Shown in pieces: positions 6,913 to 15,355 of a DNA stretch of 44,922 nucleotides. Below the pieces are notes generated by a model. The model searched no databases and had not been told where the DNA came from. It was given only the letters and a program-made list of their open reading frames with translations. The DNA lies in NCBI GenBank assembly GCA_937902105.1, contig CALGTP010000761.1, positions 1 through 44,922 on the forward strand, written 5' to 3'. The stretch comes from an uncultured Actinomycetes bacterium (GTDB taxonomy: Bacteria; Actinomycetota; Acidimicrobiia; Acidimicrobiales; Ilumatobacteraceae). The translations under genes and the position numbers were made by a program. The stretch's first letter is position 1; each line of letters opens with the position of its first letter.

Positions 6913-9201
6913 TTAGCCCCGAATCGCCGCAATTGTCACTGGAATCCCATTCAAAACCGAAGTTCCAGACAGCGGATCCATGGCGAGATGATCCGACAAA
7001 ATGTTCGAATTCACACCAGCCCGTGCGGCAGCCACATTCATCTTTGTGCCCGGGTGATCGTGACCCCAACCATGAGGCAAACTCACCACACCAGAACGGA
7101 TGTCATCAGTTAATTCAACGTCCACTTCAAGCGATCCAACGCGCGAACTCACCATCGCCCGCGCGCCATCGATCAAACCTAAATGCGCAGCATCATCAGG
7201 ATGCATCAATAACGAACAACGCATACTGCCCTTTGTCAACACATCAATGTTGTGCATCCATGAATTATTTGACTTGAGATGACGGCGACCGATCAAAACC
7301 AAACCACGTTGTGACAACTCTGCGATTGCCGCATGCAAGCGATCCACATCGGCCAGTAATTCTGGCGGAGCCAACTCGATCATTCCACTGCGTGTGCGCA
7401 AAGCGTCAGGTAAACGCGGTTCAAGTGCGCCGAAGTCAACTCCGTGAGGATGCGACAACAACATCTCAATACTTGCTCCATCGGGATTTGATCCAAAGCC
7501 AGCCCCATAGGGACCGGTTTGCAACATCATGTCCAACATTCTTGCTGGCCCAAATCGCCCGTCTTTATTGAGTAATTCAATAATCTCATCGGTATCACGT
7601 CCATGAATCGGAGATGATGGATCGCCGACACTGTGACGAACTAATCCATCAATAGCGAGATCGTCAGCCTGAGCAGGATCAACATCAGGCCCGAAACCTT
7701 GAGCTATCAATCCCAACTTCGCAAGTATCTCCCACTCATCAGGCTGTCCATCATCGAGAGGTAAAACCGCTGGGCTGTAGTTCGCTACATTGCGAATCGC
7801 AAATTGCAAAAGCAACACATCGTAATGATCACGCTGTAATTGCGAAGGCGAAGGAAGAATGATGTCGGCATGGCGCGTCGTTTCATTGAGATAAATATCA
7901 ACACTGATCATCAATTCAAGTTGCTCAAGGGCACTTGACAACTGACGCGAATGAGGAGTTGACAAAACTGGATTACCGGCGACGGTAATCAAAGCTTTAA
8001 TTCCAGATTCACCGGTGTGAGTGATCTCTTCAGCTAAAGCGGCGGCTGGATATTCGCCCATGACTTCGGGGTATCCGTTGACTTTGGTCTTCCCCCCACC
8101 CCGTCCGATACGAAAACCTGAACCCTTACCAGAGGTTCCGCGCGTGGTGGGTCCACCGAGTACTGGCTTGGCAAACATTGCTCCGCCGACGCTGTCCAAA
8201 TTGCCTGTCAGGGTATTGACGACATCCACGAGCCAACTTGCGGTTGTCCCAAATTCGGTTGTCGTTGTACCGATGCGTCCGTACACCGCGGCACTTGAGG
8301 CTGCGCTCATATCGCGCGCCACTTGACGAGTCACTTCAGCATCAAGACCCGTTGCATCGCTCACTGCCTCAGGTGTAAAACGCTGACACACTCGACGAAT
8401 ATCCTCAAGCCCATTCAGTAAGACGGCTATGCGATCTTGAATCTTCACTAAGTTCTCGGCAAACAAAACATTGACCACGGCCATCAGAAATAGGGCATCG
8501 CTCGCTGGTCGAATTGCCAACCATGTATCAGCCTCTTGAGCCGTACGAGTAAACCGGGGGTCAACCACAACGACCGTTCCGCCACGAGCCCTAATCGCTT
8601 CAATGCGTCCAGGGAAATCTGGTGCCGTGCACACACTGCCGTTTGAAGCGTACGGATTAGCACCCAAAATCATCAGGAAATCTGTGCGATCCAAGTCAGG
8701 CACTGCAACGTGGACGCCAGTGCCAAACATGTAACCAGCGGCGACTTGTTTAGGAAGTTGATCAACCGTCGAGGCACTAAAACGGTTGTGAGTGCCCAGG
8801 CCCTGAAGCAGAGTTCGGTTGTACAGCATGGCCGACAGACTGTGGGCATTGGGGTTTCCGAGATAGACGGCGACAGCATCACGACCATGTCGTTCGATGA
8901 GATCTTGTAGTCGCCCAGCCACTTCAGCCCAGGCTTCATCCCACTCAACTTCAACGTGGACACCATTGCGCTTAATCAACGGTTTGCGTAAACGATCTGG
9001 ATCTTCATGAAGTTGCTTGAGCGTTGAACCTTTTGGACAGATAAACCCGTGCGAAAAAACGTCATCCATATCACCGCGGATACGACCGATGCTTTCGGTC
9101 TTGTTGATGACTTGCAAGGGCGAAGTTTGGACTGCGATCTCTAAGCCACAACCCGCCTCACATAACGGACATGTTCGAAAAGCAAGTCGCGTTTCACTCA
9201 T
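6913..9201 (-). CDS. Molybdopterin-dependent oxidoreductase (DMSO reductase / formate dehydrogenase-like)
   Basis: 762 aa. The N-terminal 4Fe-4S motif is complete: C11-x2-C14-x3-C18 and C55 (CPLCEAGCG...ICPKG). The central domains show typical bis-MGD features: NPNAHSL, FLMILGANPYASNGSV, VVVVDPRFTRTAQEAD, and NPVLSTPHSRQL; the C-terminal barrel has HGWGHDHPG and NILSDHLAMDPLSGTSVLNGIPV. There is no Tat signal, so it is probably cytoplasmic. The Mo ligand cannot be assigned: the usual Cys/Sec/Ser region (STVDQLPKQVA) has no Cys. No electron-transfer subunit or cofactor-biosynthesis gene is nearby. It follows nrdR by 29 bp and may share its transcript, although a TAGAGT box 6 nt before the ATG could give an independent leaderless start. 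Substrate unknown. Confidence 0.85.
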   Translation of the reverse strand: MSETRLAFRTCPLCEAGCGLEIAVQTSPLQVINKTESIGRIRGDMDDVFSHGFICPKGSTLKQLHEDPDRLRKPLIKRNGVHVEVEWDEAWAEVAGRLQDLIERHGRDAVAVYLGNPNAHSLSAMLYNRTLLQGLGTHNRFSASTVDQLPKQVAAGYMFGTGVHVAVPDLDRTDFLMILGANPYASNGSVCTAPDFPGRIEAIRARGGTVVVVDPRFTRTAQEADTWLAIRPASDALFLMAVVNVLFAENLVKIQDRIAVLLNGLEDIRRVCQRFTPEAVSDATGLDAEVTRQVARDMSAASSAAVYGRIGTTTTEFGTTASWLVDVVNTLTGNLDSVGGAMFAKPVLGGPTTRGTSGKGSGFRIGRGGGKTKVNGYPEVMGEYPAAALAEEITHTGESGIKALITVAGNPVLSTPHSRQLSSALEQLELMISVDIYLNETTRHADIILPSPSQLQRDHYDVLLLQFAIRNVANYSPAVLPLDDGQPDEWEILAKLGLIAQGFGPDVDPAQADDLAIDGLVRHSVGDPSSPIHGRDTDEIIELLNKDGRFGPARMLDMMLQTGPYGAGFGSNPDGASIEMLLSHPHGVDFGALEPRLPDALRTRSGMIELAPPELLADVDRLHAAIAELSQRGLVLIGRRHLKSNNSWMHNIDVLTKGSMRCSLLMHPDDAAHLGLIDGARAMVSSRVGSLEVDVELTDDIRSGVVSLPHGWGHDHPGTKMNVAAARAGVNSNILSDHLAMDPLSGTSVLNGIPVTIAAIRG

Positions 9202-9207
9202 AGAGGA

Positions 9208-9213
9208 ACTCTA
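9208..9213 (-). promoter_or_regulatory. Candidate -10 element (TAGAGT) of the molybdopterin oxidoreductase gene
   Basis: On the minus strand TAGAGT ends 6 nt before the ATG at 9201, the spacing expected for a leaderless transcript. A TTGATA lies 15 nt further upstream, a short spacer. Confidence 0.35.
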
Positions 9214-9230
9214 GATCCCGGCGAGGTATA

Positions 9231-9692
9231 TCAACTGACGGGCGACTTATCGAGCAGAGCAGCTTCTCGCTGAAAGTCTTGCGCCCCATCGAAGTTCTTA
9301 TAGACGCTTGCGAAACGCATATAGGCAACTTCGTCAAGTTCACGTAAACGTTCGAGGACCGCAAGTCCCACTCGGGTACTTGGCACATCGCCACCGCCAC
9401 CAAGCCGCAATTCTTCTTCAACCGAGTCTGCAAGAGCGTTCACCGCGTCATCATCAATGGGTCGACCCTTGGCCGCAGCCATCACCCCAGAAATGAGTTT
9501 GCCACGATCAAAGGACTCGCGCGTGCCCCTGGTCTTAGTAATCATCAAGGGAACTTCGTCCATCCGCTCAAAAGTTGTAAACCGATGCATGCACTGCGGG
9601 CATTCTCGACGACGCCTAATCGCCCCGCCATATTCGGCAGTTCGAGAGTCCACCACTTTGGTGTCTTCATGGCGACAAACAACGCAACGCAT
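9231..9692 (-). CDS. nrdR: Transcriptional repressor NrdR
   Basis: 153 aa, the usual length. An N-terminal zinc ribbon (C3, C6, C31, C34: MRCVVC...ECPQC) is followed by RRRRECPQC and RFTTFER, then the ATP-cone domain (roughly 46-136) with VPLMITKTRG-RESFDRGKL and EVAYMRFASVYKNF. NrdR senses ATP/dATP and represses ribonucleotide reductase genes; the target here is presumably nrdJ, two genes downstream on the same strand. The ATG at 9692 begins exactly at the conserved MRC; the longer frame adds nine unconserved residues. TACGCT 6 nt upstream may be a leaderless -10. Order lexA / LysM gene / nrdR is as in Mycobacterium and Corynebacterium. Confidence 0.97.
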   Translation of the reverse strand: MRCVVCRHEDTKVVDSRTAEYGGAIRRRRECPQCMHRFTTFERMDEVPLMITKTRGTRESFDRGKLISGVMAAAKGRPIDDDAVNALADSVEEELRLGGGGDVPSTRVGLAVLERLRELDEVAYMRFASVYKNFDGAQDFQREAALLDKSPVS

Positions 9693-9761
9693 GTCCACAG
9701 CGTAGTGTAAAAGTCTCAATAAAACTAGACTTTTTCCGCCAATCAGCCGAGTATCGGCGTG

Positions 9762-10217
9762 CTATTTGGTGGGCAACACAAGGCGTTGGCCAATATCCAC
9801 AGAAGCCCCGCCATTGAGGTCCACAAGCTCGTCGACATAGTTTCGCAAATTGCCGTCTGTCAGCGACGAGGCGATGGACCACAAGGTGTCACCTTGTTGC
9901 ACGATGTAAAAATCAGTCCCTTGAACATAGGCCAGCGATAGATCAAGAGACACTGGATCTATTGCCGCGTTGTCAATGCTCAGCGATTGGGGCGTCACCG
10001 CGGGGAGAGAGGCAGTCCCATCCCCACGGCTCGCCAAAGTGCGGATGCCGAGGCAGACGGCAACCACAACTGCTAGGACGGCCAGACCTGCAACAACTCG
10101 CCGACGAAGATAGACGTCGTGCGACACATTGCCAGTTGGCGCCGAAGAAAACTGCATCGCCGAGCCCCTATTAGGGCGGATTTCAATGATGTAACGAGGA
10201 TCAAGTGCGAGGGCCAT
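9762..10217 (-). CDS. LysM-domain membrane protein, probable SOS-induced cell division suppressor
   Basis: 151 aa. Residues 1-40 are cytoplasmic and basic near the membrane (YLRRR), 41-60 form one transmembrane helix (VVAGLAVLAVVVAVCLGIRT), and 103-149 form a LysM peptidoglycan-binding domain (YIVQQGDTLWSIASSL...VDLNGGASVDIGQRLVLP). The gene is divergent from lexA with two perfect SOS boxes in its promoter. In Bacillus (YneA), Corynebacterium (DivS) and Mycobacterium (Rv2719c/ChiZ) the gene in this position is a LexA-controlled protein that blocks division during DNA damage; that role is inferred here from context. The start is supported by GAAAGG 6 nt upstream of the ATG. Confidence 0.85.
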   Translation of the reverse strand: MALALDPRYIIEIRPNRGSAMQFSSAPTGNVSHDVYLRRRVVAGLAVLAVVVAVCLGIRTLASRGDGTASLPAVTPQSLSIDNAAIDPVSLDLSLAYVQGTDFYIVQQGDTLWSIASSLTDGNLRNYVDELVDLNGGASVDIGQRLVLPTK

Positions 10218-10305
10218 GATGTACCTTTCGAATCTGTTTAATGGGTTGAAAACTTGTGATCTGAGATTGCCGCAGGGGTATGGCAGGAATTGTCAATCCC
10301 TGAAC

Positions 10306-10359
10306 CGAACGCCTGTTCGTACTGTTGGGCAGGTTATGCGAACGCCTGTTCGGTGTCAA
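10306..10359 (-). promoter_or_regulatory. SOS-controlled promoter of the LysM gene (two perfect LexA boxes)
   Basis: CGAACGCCTGTTCG occurs twice, at 10306-10319 and 10339-10352, matching CGAAC-N4-GTTCG exactly with the same N4. On the minus strand -35 TTGACA (10354-10359), a 17-bp spacer and -10 TAACCT (10331-10336) form a promoter. Box 2 fills the spacer and box 1 lies just past the start site, so bound LexA would block it. Confidence 0.85.
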
Positions 10360-10405
10360 CCTTCGTTTAAAGATTCATCTCTGACCAGCGATTTTGTAGA
10401 AAATA

Positions 10406-10445
10406 CGAACAGGTGTTTGACTCCTGGGGCGAACACCCGTACGAT
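10406..10445 (+). promoter_or_regulatory. Autoregulated lexA promoter (two imperfect LexA boxes)
   Basis: -35 TTGACT (10417-10422), 17-bp spacer, -10 TACGAT (10440-10445), predicted start at the A of the lexA ATG (10452), so the mRNA is probably leaderless. CGAACAGGTGTTTG (10406-10419) overlaps the -35 and CGAACACCCGTACG (10430-10443) overlaps the -10. Each deviates from the consensus in its second half-site, consistent with weaker binding than the boxes facing the LysM gene. Confidence 0.75.
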
Positions 10446-10451
10446 GCACGC

Positions 10452-11084
10452 ATGAGCGAACTCACCCTCACCCTTCGTCAGCGCAGCATCCTTGAATGCA
10501 TTGAGACCAGCATGGAGGAGCGTGGCTTTCCCCCCTCCGTCCGAGAAATTGGCGAAACAGTCGGTCTCAACTCCCCGTCGACAGTTCATAATCACCTCAG
10601 CACCTTGCAACGCTTGGGTTATCTGGAACGAGATCCCAACCTGCCGCGGGCCATCAAAGTCAACTGGGATCGCAATAGTGGAGCAATCATTTCGCGTAGC
10701 AAGGTCAACCATGTACCACTGATCGGTGATGTCGCCGCCGGAACTGATGTTCTTGCTCAACAAAATGTTGAAGAACTACTACCTCTGCCCGCTGACTTCA
10801 CTGGCGATGGTGATCTCTTTATGTTGCGAGTGCGCGGTGACTCGATGATTGACGCTGGAATTCTCGACGGTGATTACATCGTGGCCCGCCAACAAGTCAC
10901 GGCGAATAATGGCGACATTGTTGTGGCTGGCATTCCAGGCGACGAAGCAACCGTCAAAACATTCACTCGCAAGGGTCGCGAAATTATTTTACTACCAGCT
11001 AACCCGCGCCTTGAACCGATGCATTTCCCCGCCGATGAGGTACATGTTTTCGGCAAAGTGGTTACCGTTTTACGACGATTGTAA
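10452..11084 (+). CDS. lexA: LexA repressor
   Basis: 210 aa from the ATG at 10452. The N-terminal winged helix (residues 1-70, LTLRQRSILECIETSMEERGFPPSVREI) binds SOS boxes. The self-cleavage site is A96-G97 (DVAAGTD), with catalytic S131 (RGDSMIDAGI) and K169 (EATVKTF) in the S24 peptidase fold. RecA filaments trigger cleavage and derepress the SOS genes. A GTG at 10413 in the same frame would add 13 unconserved residues and would run through the promoter, so it is rejected. The gene is convergent with dapC, only 17 bp away, and no terminator hairpin is evident. Confidence 0.97.
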   Translation: MSELTLTLRQRSILECIETSMEERGFPPSVREIGETVGLNSPSTVHNHLSTLQRLGYLERDPNLPRAIKVNWDRNSGAIISRSKVNHVPLIGDVAAGTDVLAQQNVEELLPLPADFTGDGDLFMLRVRGDSMIDAGILDGDYIVARQQVTANNGDIVVAGIPGDEATVKTFTRKGREIILLPANPRLEPMHFPADEVHVFGKVVTVLRRL

Positions 11085-11101
11085 AATCGCAGCAGATCTC
11101 G

Positions 11102-12241
11102 CTAGGCAACGCCGAGTCGTTGTGCTACCTGTTCAATAGCGTCGTCACTTTGCACGACAGCAACGCGAATGAACCCGCTTCCTTGCACCCCGTACAAATC
11201 TCCCGGGCTCACCAATGCTCCTGCCGCACGCACTAATTTTTCGGTGTAACCCCAAGCATCTCCAACATGGAACCACAGGTAAAAGCCACCCGCAGGTAAG
11301 GGCACTTCAACACCCGACCACTTCGACAAAATATCGGCCATCCGCTCAAGGCGATGGCGATAACGATCGCGTTGTAGAAGAACGTGCTGGTCATCATCTA
11401 ACGCTGCAACACCGGCAGCTTGCGCAGGTCCTGGAACCATCATCCCGACATGTTTGCGCACCTCAGACAAATAGTGCACGAGTTCACTGTCACCGGCGTA
11501 TGCGCCAACCCGTAGACCTGCCAAGTTTGAGCGCTTGGACAAAGAATGTACAGCGATCACTCCCTGTGAACCATGTTGCAAAATCGATTGAGTGCGGGCC
11601 TTCCCGTTTTCTTGCGCCCAAATAAATTCGGCATAACACTCATCGCTAAAAACAGGAACTTGATGTTCCCGGCCCCACTGTGCGGCCGCACCCACATCAT
11701 CGACAGCGCCAGTTGGATTAGACGGGCTATTGACCCATAACAAAAGAGCACGCTTCGCGTCATCGGGACTAATTGCCGACAGATCAATTCCGCCATTTTC
11801 ATTTGTCGGGACACTGACAGCCCGACAGCCCGCCAAAGTGGCTCCCATTTCATAGGTTGGGTAAGAAACTGCTGGATACAGGACCGTATCCAGCCAGGGC
11901 GTCCTCAACTTCATCCATTGTGGCAATGTGCCAACGAACTCTTTGGTCCCAATACAGGCCGCAATATCACTTGGTTTGATGGTGACCGCAAAACGGCGAT
12001 CCATCCAACTGGCGAATGCCTCTCGTAGGGCTTGCGAGCCGATTGACGCTGGATAACCGCGTTCGCTATTGCTCACTGCCAAGGCCTCAAGTACACATGC
12101 TGGTGGCGGATCACACGGCGTGCCGATGGAGAGATCAATCAATCCCCCAGGAAAAGCTGTTGCTAGGGGTTTGAACGAGTCCAAGCGCTCATAGGGATAC
12201 GGAGGTGGTTCAAAACCAGCAGGGCGATCAGGTGCGTTCAT
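11102..12241 (-). CDS. dapC: PLP-dependent aminotransferase, probable N-succinyldiaminopimelate aminotransferase
   Basis: 379 aa fold-type I class I/II aminotransferase. Visible motifs: GYPASIGSQALREAF, NSPSNPTGA (the Asn-Pro that contacts PLP), SDECYAEFIW, HSLSKRSNLAGLR with the Schiff-base lysine in SLSK, and FIRVAVV near the end. Sequence style and linkage to dapF support DapC, which acts in lysine and meso-diaminopimelate synthesis, but specificity is inferred. Two starts compete: an ATG at 12262 that overlaps the hflX stop by 4 nt, and the ATG at 12241 preceded by GAAGG; the second is chosen. Last gene of the long minus-strand run. Confidence 0.82.
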   Translation of the reverse strand: MNAPDRPAGFEPPPYPYERLDSFKPLATAFPGGLIDLSIGTPCDPPPACVLEALAVSNSERGYPASIGSQALREAFASWMDRRFAVTIKPSDIAACIGTKEFVGTLPQWMKLRTPWLDTVLYPAVSYPTYEMGATLAGCRAVSVPTNENGGIDLSAISPDDAKRALLLWVNSPSNPTGAVDDVGAAAQWGREHQVPVFSDECYAEFIWAQENGKARTQSILQHGSQGVIAVHSLSKRSNLAGLRVGAYAGDSELVHYLSEVRKHVGMMVPGPAQAAGVAALDDDQHVLLQRDRYRHRLERMADILSKWSGVEVPLPAGGFYLWFHVGDAWGYTEKLVRAAGALVSPGDLYGVQGSGFIRVAVVQSDDAIEQVAQRLGVA

Positions 12242-12258
12242 ACTGCCTTCATTTTGTC

Positions 12259-13596
12259 TCATGCGAGCGGTGGTTGAGCGCCTTCAAGAACAATAAATTC
12301 ACTTAAGCGCCCACTTGAGGCGTCGGCCAAACGGGCTCGCACCCGAACTCCGTCAGTTTCATGCGTAGTGGAAACAACTTCTCCTTCACGGTGCACTGCA
12401 GCCAAAGCATCACCGCGGTCATAGGGGAAAAATAGTTCGATCACCTTGCTGACTGAGCGGAGTCGATCCGACAGCGTGCGTAAAAACAGTTCAATACCCT
12501 CGCCCGTCTGGGCACTCAGGGCCACCGAACCCGGATGCCAAGAGACAACATCGCTCACCCCGACCGGGTCTAAGTCGCTTTTGTTGAAGACTAAAAACTC
12601 GGGCACTTGATCAGCCTTAATCTCGCGCAGAACAGTCCGCACCGCATCAATCTGACCCTCGGGATCAGATCCCGATCCATCCACCACATGCACCAAATAA
12701 TCCGCGCGCGTAGCGACTTCGAGGGTGCTCTTAAAAGATTCCACGAGACCGTGCGGAAGACGACGTACGAATCCCACGGTGTCGGTCACTAGCACTGGTT
12801 CACCACCAGGAAAAGATAAGCGTCGTGTCGTCGGATCAAGAGTGGCGAAGAGTCGATCTTCAACGAGCACACCGGCGTTAGTCAGGCGATTCAATAGTGT
12901 TGACTTGCCGGCATTGGTGTAACCGACAATCACCACATTGGCAAGTCCACTACGCGCCCGACCTTTACGTTGCAGATCGCGTGTATGACCTAAGTCAACA
13001 AGTTCATGTTCAAGACGAGAAATCCGATTTTTGATGCGTCGGCGATCAACTTCAAGTTTTGTTTCACCACTACCAAAACGCGATCCCACGCCGCCTCTTT
13101 GTTGCGACATGTTGGCTTCGGCACCGCGACGCAAACGCGGCAGGCGGTAACGTAAAAGAGCGAGCTCTACTTGAGCTTTACCTTCAAGGGTGTGTGCATT
13201 TTGGGCGAAGATGTCAAGAATGACAGCAGTTCTATCAATTGCTGTGCGTCCCAACATTTTTTCTAAGTTGTACTGCTGGCCGGGAGATAGCTCATTGTCG
13301 AAGACGACTGTGTCAGCGTCAACCGCCAAACATAAATCACGTAATTCTTCGGCTTTACCTTTGCCGACGAACCACGTGTGATCTGGAGTATCGCGCTTTT
13401 GTGTGAGACGGCCCGCTTCATCAGCGCCAGCGGTGTTGATCAACAGGCTTAACTCGTCAAGACTTGATTCAGTTTCTTCTTCGCTGTGACCATGCAAAGT
13501 AACGCCAACAAGAACAATGCGTTCTCGAATACTGCGCTCGATGAGGGTTTGACCGAGGGCTTGGTTGTACGGCGAATTAGGACTTGAGTTGGTCAC
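12259..13596 (-). CDS. hflX: GTPase HflX
   Basis: 445 aa. An N-terminal HflX domain (about 20-130) with GKGKAEEL and VFDNELSPGQQYNLE precedes a coiled linker (LRRGAEANMSQQRGGVGSRFGSGETKLEVDRRRI) and the G domain: P-loop GYTNAGKS (225-232), DTVGF (272-276) and NKSD. HflX binds the large ribosomal subunit and helps split stalled or hibernating ribosomes. Its start overlaps the dapF stop by 4 nt, and its stop overlaps a possible dapC start by 4 nt, so it is translated from the polycistronic message. Confidence 0.96.
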   Translation of the reverse strand: MTNSSPNSPYNQALGQTLIERSIRERIVLVGVTLHGHSEEETESSLDELSLLINTAGADEAGRLTQKRDTPDHTWFVGKGKAEELRDLCLAVDADTVVFDNELSPGQQYNLEKMLGRTAIDRTAVILDIFAQNAHTLEGKAQVELALLRYRLPRLRRGAEANMSQQRGGVGSRFGSGETKLEVDRRRIKNRISRLEHELVDLGHTRDLQRKGRARSGLANVVIVGYTNAGKSTLLNRLTNAGVLVEDRLFATLDPTTRRLSFPGGEPVLVTDTVGFVRRLPHGLVESFKSTLEVATRADYLVHVVDGSGSDPEGQIDAVRTVLREIKADQVPEFLVFNKSDLDPVGVSDVVSWHPGSVALSAQTGEGIELFLRTLSDRLRSVSKVIELFFPYDRGDALAAVHREGEVVSTTHETDGVRVRARLADASSGRLSEFIVLEGAQPPLA

Positions 13597-14408
13597 ACAT
13601 GCACCGATAGTGAAGCAATGAAAACACTGGGGCCAATCAAGGTGGCAGTCCGTGAGACCAGATCAATACGGACTCGCGCATCACCACCAGCCATATGCAC
13701 AATGACCTCTGGGGTTGACGCTGGTACCAGGCCCCAAGCAAGGGCTGCCTCGGCGGCAGCGCAGGCCCCTGTGCCACAGGCCAAGGTGATTCCCGCGCCT
13801 CGTTCATGGACGCGCATCGTGATGGCATCAATTTCTGGTCCGGCTGCAATAATTTCTAAATTCACTTGGGGCACAAGAGCACCGAGTTTTTGCAAATCCA
13901 CATCGTCGAGATCATCAACGCCCACGACTGCGTGAGGATTACCTAATGAGAGGTGGCGCACTGGACGATCTGGGTTGCATTGCAGATCAGACCAATTCTG
14001 CGGTTCATCTAGATCAGTGATCTGACCCATATCAACACTGATCTGCAAAGTCTCACCCTCATCTCCACCTTCAACGCGTACGATCCGCTGCCCAGCGTCG
14101 GTTTCCACCGTGTAGGTCGTCGCCAAAGAACTTGAAGTATTCGCTTGGCGATGTGCCGCTTGGACTAGACAGCGAATGCCGTTGCCACTCATTTCAGCGC
14201 GACTTCCATCAGCATTGAAGAGCACCATGCTCAGATGTTGAGGACCTTGAATATCCAAAAGCAAAAGTCCATCAGCACCCACACCGAAACGCCGATCACA
14301 CCATCGACGCGCGAGTTCGGCCCATTCAACTTGCGGATTTCCCTGAGCGAGATCCACGACGAGGAAATCGTTGCCAAGCCCATGGTGTTTTGTCAGTCTG
14401 ATATCCAT
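13593..14408 (-). CDS. dapF: Diaminopimelate epimerase
   Basis: 271 aa from the ATG at 14408, where the protein begins MDIRLTKHHGLGNDFLVVD, the normal N-terminus. The two catalytic cysteines are C80 (MSGNGIRC) and C211 (LACGTGAC). It interconverts LL- and meso-diaminopimelate without a cofactor, feeding lysine and peptidoglycan. It lies 16 bp after miaA and overlaps hflX by 4 nt. Confidence 0.97.
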   Translation of the reverse strand: MDIRLTKHHGLGNDFLVVDLAQGNPQVEWAELARRWCDRRFGVGADGLLLLDIQGPQHLSMVLFNADGSRAEMSGNGIRCLVQAAHRQANTSSSLATTYTVETDAGQRIVRVEGGDEGETLQISVDMGQITDLDEPQNWSDLQCNPDRPVRHLSLGNPHAVVGVDDLDDVDLQKLGALVPQVNLEIIAAGPEIDAITMRVHERGAGITLACGTGACAAAEAALAWGLVPASTPEVIVHMAGGDARVRIDLVSRTATLIGPSVFIASLSVHV

Positions 14409-14424
14409 AGCGATGAATCTCAGG

Positions 14425-15348
14425 TTACGCCAAAAGCCCAATGAGTTGGGGTGCCACTTCGGTCACTGGGTCACTTTCGATGTCGAACCAGTTGATTCGT
14501 GGATCCCGACGGAACCAGCGCTCTTGACGAACTGCGAACTGGCGAGTTTTCACGACGATGGTGGCTATGACTTCTTCGAGTGACATGCGCCCCTCAATAT
14601 GTTCAATCATCTCCTTATAGCCCAGAGCCTGCAGGGCCGTTGGAGACAGACCTTGAGTTAAAAGATTCTCTACTTCGGCTTGCAGTCCCCGCTCAATCAT
14701 CACTCGGACGCGCTCTTCAATACGTCTCGCTAAAACATCGCGGGGCCACCGCAAAGCCACTTGTTGGACCTCGCTCGCAGGATAAGTATCCACGCCGGGA
14801 CCAAACGAAGAGAAAGGGCGTCCACTCCCCTCACACACTTCTAGGGCCCGAATGATTCTCCGCGAATTACTCGGCTCCATCTTGCTCCCCGCCGTGGGAT
14901 CAAGTTGGCAGAGACGTTGATGCAAGGTTTGAGATCCAAGAGCGACCAACTCATCATCAAGTCGCGCCCGAACCTCGGGCCACTGACCAGGCAAGGTCAG
15001 TCCGTCAACCACAGCGCGCACATACAGTCCAGTTCCACCGACTAGCAGTGCCCTTCCACCACGGCTCGTGATGTCGTCAACCGCATGTTGATACGCGATT
15101 TGAAATTGTGCCACCGTAAATGCTTGCGTGGCATCCACCAAGTCAATGAGGTGATGTCGCACCAAAGCTTGTTCGCTGACGGTCGGCTTAGCAGTTCCGA
15201 TATCCATACCGCGATACACCTGCATGGCGTCAATCGACAGCAGTTCAATACCCAAATCACGACCAGCAACAGATGTCGCCAAGGCCATTGCCAACGATGA
15301 TTTTCCACTGGCCGTGGGGCCCAATATGACCAATGAACGAAACGTCAT
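14425..15348 (-). CDS. miaA: tRNA dimethylallyltransferase
   Basis: 307 aa. P-loop GPTASGKSS (10-18), then LLSIDAMQVYRGMDIGTAKP and LVGGTGLYVRAVVDGL, and the C-terminal QALGYKEM motif with a VVKTRQFAVRQERWFRRDPRINWF basic segment. It transfers dimethylallyl from DMAPP to A37 of tRNAs reading UNN codons, the substrate for MiaB. It starts 7 bp after miaB ends. Confidence 0.97.
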   Translation of the reverse strand: MTFRSLVILGPTASGKSSLAMALATSVAGRDLGIELLSIDAMQVYRGMDIGTAKPTVSEQALVRHHLIDLVDATQAFTVAQFQIAYQHAVDDITSRGGRALLVGGTGLYVRAVVDGLTLPGQWPEVRARLDDELVALGSQTLHQRLCQLDPTAGSKMEPSNSRRIIRALEVCEGSGRPFSSFGPGVDTYPASEVQQVALRWPRDVLARRIEERVRVMIERGLQAEVENLLTQGLSPTALQALGYKEMIEHIEGRMSLEEVIATIVVKTRQFAVRQERWFRRDPRINWFDIESDPVTEVAPQLIGLLA

Positions 15349-15355
15349 CGAATAC

